Positions 20,802-33,055 of a DNA stretch of 64,000 bases are shown here, in pieces. The position numbers and the translations under genes are program-made. Below the pieces are notes generated by a model, which had not been told where the DNA came from, searched no databases, and saw only the letters and a list, made by a program, of their open reading frames with translations. The stretch's first letter is position 1, and each line of letters opens with the position of its first letter. Source of the DNA: Isoetes taiwanensis (lineage: Eukaryota; Streptophyta; Lycopodiopsida; Isoetales; Isoetaceae); NCBI GenBank assembly GCA_021234155.1, contig JAJEKV010000049.1:5079001-5143000 (forward strand), in the 5' to 3' direction.

Positions 20802-23102
20802 ATTCAAATGCTTTAAGTCTTTATTTTTTCATGTTTACATGTAAATGAAGGGTTCACTTGACAGACCTTATTTCTGAAACCAGTAGTCATTTTGATTTAA
20901 TATGATATGCTGCTCCTTTGTAATTGCTATTCGAATCTTGGCATATATGCTTCCTACTTTTCCAAGACTACAATGTCACATCTAATGTTACCGCATGGTC
21001 TTTGTGGGCTCGCATTGGCATTTTGGTTTTGTCGCAGCCTTCATGGACTCTGTTTGCTAGTGTATAAGTAGCAAGGGAAGTTCAGGCGTATTAAAGATTA
21101 ATCGTCTGATTAAGTTTACATGGTTATAAGGATAACTTGTCTTGGACTTGTACTTTGGATATCAGACTATAGGAACACAAGTACCAAGTTTGAATGCGTT
21201 CAGATTTTTGGATTGACTGAAGCTGATGCTGACCTAGGATACTAGGTTAGGCCGGGTTTTTTTTAAACACTTCAATTCTCTGGTTTAACTGGAGTTGCTT
21301 GTGTCCTTCAGTATATTATCCTATCGATCATGCATTCAATCTCTATATTGATTTATCTTAAACCAGCATTACTAATGACTGCTAAACTTTTACAGGATTT
21401 TCTCTATTCGTTATTACAGAAGGATTTTTCAGCAAGAAATCTTATAAAAGATTCTAATTCTTTAAGGCAACCTCTGCCACTTGGCTTAATACCAATGATC
21501 ATATGCCACTCGGCCTGATAAATTATAAGTTACCAGAAAGACTCACGCATGAACTTGGACTCAATTTTGACATAAAGACTATGCTACAGGGAATCATTAA
21601 ACGCCATCAGAGGTATTTAGTCTGATCCTGCTGATAATATAAGGGTTTTTACTTATTGGGTTGGGTCTGGCCTCTGCTGTATAGTAGGGGTCACCCCTCC
21701 CTATTTATACAATCAAATTATCCTGAGGTCAACCTCACCTTACGGGTGGTGGTAGGTTTTTTTTTATAATTATGAACATCACGTTATCCTGATGCACTGA
21801 ACATCATCATGTTGCTCTAAAATGACATAAAATAGCCAATGGGGCACTTGTTTACTATATGAACATGCTCATTTTACCTTAGAAATGTTAAACATGGATT
21901 TCACGTAAGAAAACATACATATGTGTACTTTGGCCTCATCCAATTTCGATTTATAAGGTTAGAAACTTTTAGTAAATTTGTGGGTCTCATTATTATATCC
22001 AATTACCTTGAATATACATGCATGCATGCATGTTTGCCATGTGTTGGCTTTTCGATTGCACTATACCTTTTTGTTGCATGAAAGTGACGTTCTACATGAG
22101 GATCAAAAAGATGAAAAAACACACTTACCTTATTGACGACCACGGCATGGCTCATTTCATAATACAAAGAGCAAGGATTTATCTTGCCATCAAGGACAAT
22201 ACCATTTGGGTGATAATGGTAGTGGATATCATCTTTTTCTTGAACTCTCTTGTATTCCATTGCCCTAATGTATTTCTGTGACCTAATACAAAAATTGTGC
22301 CCTAGCATAGCCGCTTCTTCATTTGCTTCGTCACACTGCACAATGTATGCTGTAATGTTTACTTCTACGCAAATATGAGACTGCCAGCAAGTCCGACCAT
22401 GGCCTCTGTTATAAAATCGTTTGGGGCAGCTCCAATATTCAAAAGGTGCAATGTTGCTGATATATTTTACAAAAGGCCTCTTTAACTTCATGTTCTACAC
22501 GGTGCTAGTCTTAAAGACTTGACATTCATGCAACAAGAAAAATGCAAAAGTGTTTTTAGCTTCCAGTTGGGGCTTCATAACTGGTTCTTATCACTAGATT
22601 GTTTATATTCATCTGCTTTTTTATTATATTCAATTACTAGCTTTGAACAGTCTACATTCTATTTCTACATTTGCCATTCCATTTTCCTCTAGAATCTAAC
22701 TTTGGGCAAAGGGTTACAAAGGGTGATCGGCCATAAGCCGAGAGGACCCAATGTACCTTTTGGCCCTTGCTATGTTACCATTTTCATGCTAACATAGTAT
22801 TGTTTGGCTGCAGGTACGGATCCTCTCTTCCCTTTGTGATTCCTTTGTTGTTTATGTTAGTATTTTGCGGGAAGTGGATATGGAGCATCCAAGAAGCTGC
22901 TACCAAACGTCTCGATATGATAAGTTCTTCCTTTCGTCTGGTGTAATGCTGGCGTAAAATTATTCTTAAGGGCTATCACTTTTTGTTTTAATTTCATGGA
23001 ACAGAAATCAATTTACTAATCTAAAACATACTTGAGTAATTAAGCATGTAAGCAAGCATTCTTGTGCATTGGATTGGTGTATCCCATATATTGAGAAACA
23101 AT
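20802..23102. repeat. Array unit U3 (short form)
   Basis: Short unit, 2.30 kb, nearly identical to U1 and in the same position relative to the copia/KCS block. It lacks the CIP7-like segment. A 14-bp deletion near 21,213 removes GATAATACAGTGGA relative to U1, and CAG/CTG-type differences occur near 20,935 and 21,010. Confidence 0.88.
22129..22335 (-). pseudogene. Unidentified 69-codon exon, copy in U3
   Basis: A 207-bp copy, open throughout, with GTGCAG acceptor and GTAAGT donor. On the minus strand the open frame extends upstream to 22,491 without a stop (162 codons in all), so a longer upstream coding exon cannot be excluded. The upstream part is not recognisable. Confidence 0.6.
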
Positions 23103-24452
23103 ATTCAAATGGTTTAAGTCTTTATTTTTTCATGTTTACATGTAGATGAAGGGTTCACTTGACAGACCTTATTTCTGAAACCAGTGGTCATTTTGATTTA
23201 ATATGATATGCTGCTCCTTTGTAATTGCTATTCAGATATACTGGCATATATGCTTCCTACTTTTTCCAAGACTACAATGTCACATCTAATGTTACTGCAT
23301 GGTCTTTGTGGCTCTGGAATTGGCATTTTTGGTTTTGTTGCAGGCCTTCATGGACTCTGTTTGCTAGTGTATAAGTAGCAAGGGAAGTTCAGGCGTATTA
23401 AAGATTAATCGTCTGATTAAGTTTACATGGTTATAAGGATAACTTGTCTTAGACTTGTACTTTGGATATCAGACTATAGGAACACAAGTACCAAGTTTCA
23501 ATGCGTTCAGATTTTTGGATTGATAATACAGTGGATGGATTGACTGAAGCTGATGCTGACCTAGGATACTAGGTTAGGCCGAAGTTTTTAGACACTTCAA
23601 TTCTCCTCGTTTAACCGGAGTTGCTTGTGTCCTTCAGTCCTATTATCCTATCGATCATGCATTCAATCTCTATATTGATTTATCTTAAACCAAAGATTAC
23701 TAATGACCAAGCTAAACTTTTACAGGATTTTCTCTATTCGTTATTACAAAAGGATTTTTCAGGAAGAAATCTTATAAAAGATTCTAATTCTTTAAGGCAA
23801 CCTCTGCCACTTGGCTTAATACCAATGATCATATGCCACTCGGCCTGATAAATTATAAGTTACCAGAGAGACTCACGCATGAACTTGGACTCAATTTTGA
23901 CATAAAGGCTATGCTACAGGGAATCATTAAACGCCATCAGAGGTATTTAGTCTGATCCTGCTGATAATATAAGGGTTTTTGCTTATTGGGTTGGGTCTAA
24001 CCTCTGCTGTACGGGTCAGCCCTCCCTATTTATACAATCAAATTATCCTGAGGTCAACCTCACCTTACGGGTGGTGGTAGGTTTTTTTTATAATTATGAA
24101 CATCACGTTATCCTGATGCACTGAACATCATCATGTTGCTCTAAAATGACATAAAATAGCCAATGGGGCACTTGTTTACTATATGAACATGCTCATTTTA
24201 CCTTAGAAATGTTAAACATGGATTTCACGTAAGAAAACATACATATGTGTACTTTGGCCTCATCCAATTTCGATTTATAAGCTTAGAAACTTTTAGTAAA
24301 TTTGTGGGTCTCATTATTATATCCAATTACCTTGAATATACATGCATGTATGCATGTTTGCCATGTGTTGGCTTTTCGATTGCACTATACCTTTTTGTTG
24401 CATGAAAGTGACGTTCTACATGAGGATCAAAAAGATGAAAAAACACACTTAC

Positions 24453-24659
24453 CTTATTGACGACCACGGCATGGCTCATTTCATAATACAAAGAGCAAGG
24501 ATTTATCTTGCCATCAAGGACAATACCATTTGGGTGATAATGGTAGTGGATATCATCTTTTTCTTGAACTCTCTTGTATTCCATTGCCCTAATGTATTTC
24601 TGTGACCTAATACAAAAATTGTGCCCTAGCATAGCCGCTTCTTCATTTGCTTCGTCACA
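24453..24659 (-). pseudogene. Unidentified 69-codon exon, copy in U4
   Basis: A 207-bp copy with the same splice borders and an uninterrupted frame, identical in protein to the U1 and U3 copies over the exon. The surrounding unit differs more than the exon does. Confidence 0.6.
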
Positions 24660-25973
24660 CTGCACAATGTATGCTGTAATGTTTACTTCTACGCAAATAT
24701 GAGACTGCCAGCACGTCCGACCATGGCCTCTGTTATAAAATCGTTTGGGGCAGCTCCAATATTCAAAAGGTGCAATGTTGCTGATACATTTTACAAAAGG
24801 CCTCTTTAACTTCATGTTCTACACGGTGCTAGTCTTAAAGACTTGACATTCATGCAACAAGAAAAATGCAGAAGTGTTTTTAGCTTCCAGTTGGGGCTTC
24901 ATAACTGGTTCTTATCACTAGATTGTTTATATTCATCTGCTTTTTTATTACAAGAAATTTATCGCAGCGGCCTTGCTTTTGTTCGAATTGTTTCTAGTTT
25001 GAACTGTGATTATATGAATCAGTGCGAGATAGTCTTAGTGTCAAAGATGCCTAGTTTGACAATGTTGTGGTCTTTGTGATCCTTAGATTCTATTTGGGTT
25101 ATGCATTCTATACAGGAATGGTAGACCATGGATTTATGTTTTCCTAGCTAGGCGGTATTTTAGTAGGCTCACCTAAGACCGAGCGAGAAGCCATGGACAT
25201 GATAGCAAGAAGAGAATTGAAGCATTGAAGTACCATGCTAGCAAGGGACAATAAAAGCCAACAATGAGTATCATCAAATAAGTTTGTTGAAAAAAAAATG
25301 GTTGGAACCATTTTTTAAATTGGTTATAAAAAAGCAAAGCACCAAAGACATTAAGAAAAAGGAGATATTGTTGTTCTTTACCCTCGAAAACTATTACAAC
25401 AAATCCAAGAGAACCAGGAAAAAGGAGATATTATTCTTTCTTAAAACTATTACAACAAATCCAAGTGAGCCATCTTGATCGAATATGAACGATGTACCGG
25501 GAATGGATGTGGTGCAAGGAGCAAAAGCCTTTGGATGCCAAGTTGCATATTATTCCAAGAACCAGAAGCCAGATTGTGCTTTCCCCGATGTTCCTAATTA
25601 TTAATCATATTAACTAGGAAATTACAATCTGAAAAAAAAGGCAAGTGCCAAGTAGAAAATTTTGGTTTATATAAATTACAAATGCTTCAATGAAGAATTT
25701 GTTGGTTTTGCTATGCAAACAAAGATTATTGGCTAGTCTCGTCCATTTTGTTACATAAAAGTAGCGGGTCAATAACACGGGCATAAGAAGGTGACCTGAA
25801 ATTCATAACATAGGTGATGATGTTGCCATGCAACTACTTGTTCGAGTGCATGCAAGTGTCAAGTGAGATTGCTATGTTTTATGGTTGAATTATTACAATA
25901 AGGAAGAAATGTTTTGTCTGCATCAAAAAGAGTCACTGCACAAGCATGGTAGGTATTCATATTGCACTGGTAC

Positions 25974-26935
25974 CTTAATCGTGAGGCTCCAAAGTGCTCA
26001 GAAAATGTGATTATTATATCTGGTATATTATCCATATTAAATCCTGCATCAATGGAACGGGCAAATGCCATCCGCTGCTCCCTTTGAAGCATTGATCTGC
26101 GCGCTTCCATTGCTTTTGTTAAGCGTAACCTGCACATCCCTTAAAGATTAGCCTAGATTAAAATTGTGCACCATATAGATGCTTAAAAGACACTCAAATA
26201 AAAAACAAAACCTCACTTGGAGCTCTCCCCTCCATCTTGATCCACATCATCTAGGGATTCACGCCTTATTAACTATATTAACCATGAGCAAGAAAGGTAA
26301 CCTCCCATTAGCCATGAATTCTAATAATCAGGACAAATGCACGGGTATTGTTCACCCGATACACACCTTTGTCATACCCCCATCGTTATCCGAGTTGACT
26401 TAAATTAAACTTTGCCACCTACAATTAAGTTACTTCAAATCTGTTAAAGCCCTTGATCCGGTCTAGAAAAATAAGAGTTTATCGGCCGAAGCGTATCATG
26501 ATCATTGGTAATGTAATGATTGCCCACTACATGGCGTGATTTAGAGCGGTGTTCCAGCTTTACACGAGTCTTCATTTGCTTGATTGTATAAAGCTTCTTC
26601 TATTTGTAAAAGTTACGCATCTATCTTGTTCTAATACTTCCAGCGTAATCACAAAACGTAACCTAAAATCAAAGGAATGAGTAAGCGGATCGAATGCAAA
26701 CGGCCTACAAATACATGAAAATTATATATACTTCGCATGGTGCCCTTTGTAAACCAGCTCGCATTAATCTCTGAAGGGGCTCCAATCGATAGAATAGCCT
26801 CCAAATTTGTTTGTACTTCACACAACTCGTAGGTGAGTAAGGAACACGGCTGCAGAAGGCCGAAATAAGCTTTTCTGTGACACCTTTGGCGCAGACCATG
26901 AGCTCGCATCTAGATATCGCAATGTCCCATGAATA
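25974..26935 (-). pseudogene. CIP7-like exon fragments, copy in U4
   Basis: Same three-piece arrangement as in U2. The third piece, 26,129-25,974, is open and reads RLTKAMEARRSMLQREQ with GFNMDNIPD where U2 has GFNMYNIPD. The first piece (about 26,935-26,732) is broken by several one- to three-base changes at CAG/CTG positions that are absent from U2, so its frame is lost here. Confidence 0.7.
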
Positions 26936-29431
26936 ATCATGTTATTTGAAACCTAGGCTTGGTCTACATAGGTATCCAAGTTCGATCCGCAACAAAAATG
27001 AATCACGCAGGTTGAATCTGCGAGAAACATGGGTTATCGGGGAAGAAGAAATATACCAAGATCAGTCTAAAAAAATATCGATTCCGTGATCAAGTTGCCG
27101 CTCCGCTTGCCCTTCTCATATTGGGGCCTTGCATTGGGTATTTTTTCGAGTCCTTGCCATCATACTTTTGCCCGGATAACTTTTTTTCGAAAGCGGAAAG
27201 GAAGCATTCACCTATCGTCTCCATTACCCTCTAAATCTTTGTGAAGCTTTAGAAAAGACTAGAAAGTAAGTATTCCGACCCACCACTATGCAAAGCCATA
27301 GCTCGCCATGCCACAACACTTGAGTCGAGGTCGTGCGCCCGCCATCGCCAATAGCCAAAGCGCCGAAATAGCGGGAGAATGCAAGAAGCTTAAGGAGAGG
27401 ATTTGACGGAGCCGATTCCTCCCAAGCGGATAAGGACAAAAAACGTGGCATCGTTCAAATTTTTTCCCAAATATTTTTCCCTCGCCATTTTTCCCCACCC
27501 GGGGAATCTAAGGCATTAAAGAATCGAATCTTGGTGAGTCTCGATTATATAAGTGTAGATATTCAATTACTAGCTATGAACAGTCTACATTCTATTTCTA
27601 CATTTGCCATTCCATTTTCCTCTAGAATCTAACTTTGGGCAAAGGGTTACAAAGGGTGATCGGCCATAAGCCGAGAGGACCCAATGTACCTTTTGGCCCT
27701 TGCTATGTTACCATTTTCATGCTAACATAGTATTGTTTGGCTGCAGGTACGGATCCTCTCTTCCCTTTGTGATTCCTTTGCTGTTTATGTTAGTATTTTG
27801 TGGGAAGTGGATATGGAGCATCCAAGAAGCTGCTACCAAACGTCTCGATATGATAAGTTCTTCCTTTTCGATGCGGTGTAATCTTTGGCATAAAATTATT
27901 GTTAAGGGCTATCACTTGTGGCTTTAACTTCCATGCAGTTGGCTTTGTTTTAACTTCATGGAAAACAGAAATCAATTTACTAATCTAAAACATACTTGAG
28001 TAATTAAGCATGTAAGTAAGCATTCTTGTGCATTGGATTGGTGTATCCCACATATTGAGAAACAATATTCAAATGCTTTAAGTCTTTATTTTTTCATGTT
28101 TACATGTAAATGAAGGGTTCACTTGACAGACCTTATTTCTGAAACCAGTGGTCATTTTGATTTAATATGATATGCTGCTCCTTTGTAATTGCTATTCAGA
28201 TATACTGGCATATATGCTTCCTACGTTTTCCAAGACTACAATGTCACATCTAATGTTACTGCATATCTAATGTTACTGCATGGTCTTTGTGGCTCTGGCA
28301 TTGGCATTTTTTGTTTTGTCGCATGCCTTCATGGACTCTGTTTGCTAGTGTATAAGTAGCAAGGGAAGTTCAGGCGTATTAAAGATTAATCGTCTGATTA
28401 AGTTTACATGGTTATAAGGACAACTTATCTTAGACTTGTACTTTGGATATCAGACTATAGGAACACAAGTACCAAGTTTGAATGCGTTCAGATTTTTGGA
28501 TTGATAATACAATGGATGGATTGACTGAAGCTGATGCTGACCTAGGATACTAGGTTAGGCCGGGTTTTTTTTAGACACTTCAATTCTCTGGTTTAACTGG
28601 AGTTGCTTGTGTCCTTCAGTCTATTATCCTATCGATCATGCATTCAATCTCTATATTGATTTATCTTAAACCAGCATTACTAATGACTGCTAAACTTTTA
28701 CAGGATTTTCTCTATTCGTTATTACAGAAGGATTTTCCAACAAGAAATCTTATAAATGATTCTAATTCTTTAAGGCAACCTCTGCCACTTGGCTTAATAC
28801 CAATGATCATATGCCACTCGGCCTGATAAATTATAAGTTACCAGAGAGACTCACGCATGAACTTGGACTCAATTTTGATATAAAGACTATGCGACAGGGA
28901 CTCATTAAACGCCATCAGAGGTATTTAGTCTGATCCTGCTGATAATATAAGGGTTTTACTTATTGGGTTGGGTCTGGCCTCTGCTGTACCCTCCCTATTT
29001 ATACAATCAAATTATCCTGAGGTCAACCTCACCTTACGGGTGGTGGTAGGTTTTTTTTATAATTATGAACATCACGTTATCCTGATGCACTGAACATCAT
29101 CATGTTGCTCTAAACATGACATAAAATAGCCAATGGGGCACTTGTTTACTATATGGACATGCTCATTTTACCTTAGAAATGTTAAACATGGATTTCACGT
29201 AAGAAAACATACATATGTGTACTTTGGCCTCATCCAATTTCGATTTATAGGGTTAGAAACTTTTAGTAAATTTGTGGGTCTCATTATTATATCCAATTAC
29301 CTTGAATATACATGCATGCATGCATGTTTGCCATGTGTTGGCTTTTCGACACTATACCTTTTTGTTGCATGAAAGTGACGTTCTACATAGTTTTATATGC
29401 AAGGATCAAAAAGATGAAAAAACACACTTAC

Positions 29432-29652
29432 CGTATTGACGACCACTTATTGACGACCACGGCATGGCTCATTTCACAATACAAAGAGCAAGGATTTATC
29501 TTGCCATCAAGGACAATACCATTTGGGTGATAATGGTAGTGGATATCATCTTTTTCTTGAACTCTCTTGTATTCCATTGCCCTAATGTATTTCTGTGACC
29601 TAATACGAAAATTGTGCCCTAGCATAGCCGCTTCTTCATTTGCTTCGTCACA
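29432..29652 (-). pseudogene. Unidentified exon, copy in U5 (14-bp duplication)
   Basis: Like the U2 copy, 221 bp long with the duplicated TTATTGACGACCAC next to a GTAAGT donor. One amino-acid change (HNFRIRS for HNFCIRS) and LYCEM for LYYEM distinguish it. Confidence 0.58.
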
Positions 29653-30339
29653 CTGCACGCTGCGGCTTCTTGCTTCATCGCCATCTCTCTTTGCTTCATC
29701 TACTTTGTTTCATAAAGATTGAAGAGTGTATTCCACCACAGTGTATGCTGTAATGTTTACTTCTACGCAAATATGAGACTGCCAGCAAGTCCGACCATGG
29801 CCTCTGTTATAAAATCGTTTGGGGCAGCTCCAATATTCAAAAGGTGCAATGTTGCTGATATATTTTACAAAAGGCCTCTTTAACTTCATGTTCTACACGG
29901 TGCTAGTCTTAAAGACTTGACATTCATGCAACAAGAAAAATGCAGAAGTGTTTTTAGCTTCCAGTTGGGGCTTCATAACTGGTTCTTATCACTAGATTGT
30001 TTATATTCATCTGCTTTTTTATTACAAGAAATTTATCGCAGCGGCCAAGGCCGCCGCGAACATTTCTTTTGTTCGAATTGTTTCTAGTTTGAACTGTGAT
30101 TATATGAATCAGTGCGAGATAGTCTTAGTGTCAAAGATGCCTAGTTTGACAATGTTGTGGTCTTTGGGATCCTTAGATTCTATTTGGGTTATGCATTCTA
30201 TGCAGGAATGGTAGACCATGGATTTATGTTTTCCTAGCTAGGCGGTATTTTAGTAGGCTCACCTAAGACCGAGTGAGAAGCCATGGACATGATAGCAAGA
30301 AGAGAATTGAAGCATTGAAGTACCATGCTAGCAAGGGAC

Positions 30340-31894
30340 AATAAAAGCCAACAATGATTTTCATTGGTAAGGATGATTCTCCTGGCCTGAGGTGGTTGGT
30401 GCAGTCGATTCAGCATTGTCTCTCCCGTTTCATAAAGCAACCATTAAGCCCCTCCTTCCTTGGGCTTTGATTTATCATATGCATCCGTATCCTAATGCTT
30501 CTCCCTTTCTGAAGGGGTTGCTTGCTGCTTGGGACACTGTCAGGTCTCTTTTCCATATTAATCCTGAGGCATGTCTTCAGTTGTCCGCTCCATGCTGGTG
30601 GATTCCGGTGCAGGACACTCCAGAGGATGTGCCTCTAAGTGTGGTTGTTCATCCAAAGACTCAACGACGATGGGTAGCAGCTGGTATCAGCACTATTGCA
30701 GCTTGGTATGAGTCTGGTCATCTCATGTCATGGGAAGCATTTAGAACAAAGTTCTTGTTGTACAGATGGGACAGAGTAATCTGAAATCATATTGCTGCAT
30801 TGTTGCCACAGGATTCTGGTCCACAGAGTGAGGTAGTCGTATGGGGTTGCCATCAGGATATTCAGCCAGAGCGGTTTGTGTCTTCTGTGTACAAATTGCT
30901 TTTGCGTTCTGAAATCCTGCCTTTATCTGATAGGTGGCATCTTCAGGTCCCTCAGCCACAATAGAAAAGTGTTTGGATATGGGTTTGGGATAAGCTGCTT
31001 CATCCCAAAGTAGTAGTTCTGTGGTGGCAAGTGGTCCATAGATGTCTCAGAGTCAACAAGTTAGTCCATAAAATGGATAATCGGATTTCAGAGCTCTGTT
31101 CTTTATGCCAGCAAAGGGTTGAGAGTATTGAGCATTGTTTTTTCTTGTGTGAGCGGCTTCGGCAGGCATGGTCTTGGTTGTTGATCCTATTTGGCACGTC
31201 TAGATTCTAGCCAGCAAATTTTGCTTGCTATCTATCCGGATGCTTGGCCCAAACTACGGAAACGAGCTTTTCATCTCGCATGTGGCTGGCTTTTATGGTC
31301 AATCTGGAAGAGAAGGAGGTTGTTTATCTTTAAGGGCGTAGATACTGCAGATGAGATTGTTCTTCAGTGGGCGCAAAATAAAATTATTATGGCTTACAAT
31401 TGTTCTTCTCTTGATCAAGAGAAGAAAGTACTGATCTGGCATACTTACCTTCAGATTCATTCTTTTGCATAGGCAGGTGGTTGTGCTCAGTTGGATCGGT
31501 TTGTCCACTGGGGTTATATTCTTGTCTTTGCATTTTATGTTGGGGTAAAAGCATGTTAGGGCCTACATAAAAAATTACCAAAAAGGTACTTTTCTGTGTA
31601 CTTCTGTGCAAGTACATAATTGTATTTTAAAGTACCTAGACTACAAGATTGACTAAAAGAAATTGTGTTATGTTCAAGAGTAGTAGTACATACATGTTGT
31701 AAGATACTTTGTGATGTCAAGAAGATGTTAAGAACTCAAATATATCATCATCTTTGACTACCCAGAGTATTTTCCAGGTAGTTTCCAAAACATGTAGGCC
31801 CTAACATGCTCTTACCCGTTGCTCTGATTTTTAGTTGGTGAATAAAGCTTGTCGTCCTTCAAAAAAATAAAAATAAAATAAAAGCCAACAATGA
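30340..31894 (+). mobile_element. 5'-truncated L1-type LINE with perfect target-site duplication
   Basis: The insert lies between two identical 18-bp copies of AATAAAAGCCAACAATGA (30,340-30,357 and 31,877-31,894). U2 and U4 have the site once and uninterrupted (near 15,307 and 25,252). The body reads the C-terminal end of an L1 ORF2: WWIPVQDTPED, an RVT zinc-binding segment LLHPKVVVLWWQVVHRCL, and LCSLCQQRVESIEHCFFLCE. It ends in an A-rich tail. Few stops interrupt it, so the insertion is fairly young. It contains a MITE. Confidence 0.9.
31543..31817. mobile_element. 275-bp MITE with 26-bp terminal inverted repeats
   Basis: The ends are inverted copies with one mismatch: GGGTAARAGCATG then TTAGGGCCTACAT on the left, and its reverse complement on the right. 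A possible 4-bp target duplication, GTTG, flanks it (31,539-31,542 and 31,818-31,821). It has no coding capacity. It sits inside the 3' untranslated part of the LINE at 30.4-31.9 kb, so it is the youngest of three nested layers. GGG-type ends could suggest a PIF/Harbinger or hAT relative; the target length does not settle it. Confidence 0.8.
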
Positions 31895-32467
31895 GTATCA
31901 TCAAATAAGTTTGTTAAAAAAAAAAATGCTTGGAACCATTTTTTAAATTGGTTAAGAAAAAGCAAAGCACCAAAGACATTAAGAAAAAGGAGATATTGTT
32001 GTTCTTTACCCTCGAAAACTATTACAACAAATCCAAGAGAACTAGGAAAAAGGAGATATTATTCTTCTGTATCCTTGAAAACTATTACAACAAATCCAAG
32101 TGAGCCATGCTGATCAGCCAACAGAACAGTCTGGGAATGGATGTGGTGCAAGGAGCAAAAGCCTTTGGATGCCACTGAGTTGCATATTATTCCAAGAACC
32201 AGAAGCCAGATTGTGCTTTCCCGGATGTTCCTAATTATTAATCATATTAACTAGGAAATTACAATCTGAAAAAAAAAGGCAAGTGCCAAGTAGAAAATAT
32301 TGGTTTATATAAATTACAAATGCTTCAATGAAGAATTTGTTGGTTTTGCTATGCAAACAGCATTATTGGCTAGTCTCGTCCATTTTGTTACATAAAAGTA
32401 GCAGGTCAATAACACGGGCATAAGAAGGTGACCTGAAATTCATAACATAGGTGACAGTATTGCCATG

Positions 32468-32928
32468 AATAGAATAGAATAGAATAGAATAGAATAGTTT
32501 TTTTAACGTCCACGGAGACCAATAGGTCATGGGACCCATACAATGGGCTAGTACAATCATTACTACTAGGATTAAAAAACCCCTGCCTCGAAAGGTTTTC
32601 AAGGGAAAAACCTTTGCAGTAATGATGATACTAGACAAGATTAGATAATGACTACTGAGGGCTCAGTAATTGCAGACGTTTATCTAGAACCTCAAGTATG
32701 TATAATGCCAAGTCATGCACAGATGGTGCGCTGAGAAGTTGTGGAAGCGTGGAATGGAATGCTAAGGTCGAAAAATGATTCCGGACTATCTCAAAAGCAG
32801 GGCAACTCAGAAGAGTATGGCTTTCATCTTCAATAACCTGTAACTGGCAACAGGCACATAGTCTCGCTTCTCGCGGCAATTGCGGCCGCTCCCATCTACC
32901 TGTCTCAATTGCGGCAATTGCGGCATGA
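32468..32928 (-). mobile_element. LINE-A 3' fragment, inverted
   Basis: An insert in U5 between TATTGCCATG and AACTACTTGTTCGAGC, which are adjacent in U2 (about 15,880). On the minus strand it carries the LINE-A C-terminal reading (CACCQLQVIEDESHTLLSCP, 32,879-32,652) and the family's 3' hairpin and CCGTGGACG end, followed by six TTCTA-type units. At the 5' junction there is extra sequence in which GCGGCAATTGCGGC occurs twice, probably filler DNA. Only the last 75 codons of ORF2 remain. Confidence 0.82.
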
Positions 32929-33055
32929 TAACTACTTGTTCGAGCTGAGATTGCTATGTTTTATGGTTGAATTATTACAATAAGGAAGAAATGTTTTGTC
33001 TGCATCAAAAAGAGTCACTGCACAAGCATGGTAGGTATTCATATTGCACTAGTAC

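Larger units (their letters stand above)
23103..28076. repeat. Array unit U4 (long form, no inserts)
   Basis: The cleanest long unit, 4.97 kb, without LINE or MITE insertions, and therefore the reference for empty sites in U2 and U5. It differs from the other long units mainly at CAG/CTG positions, for example CACGGGTATT at 26,341 where U2 has CACCAGGTATT, and GATCCGGTCTAG at 26,456 where U2 has GATCCAGGTCTAG. Confidence 0.88.
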
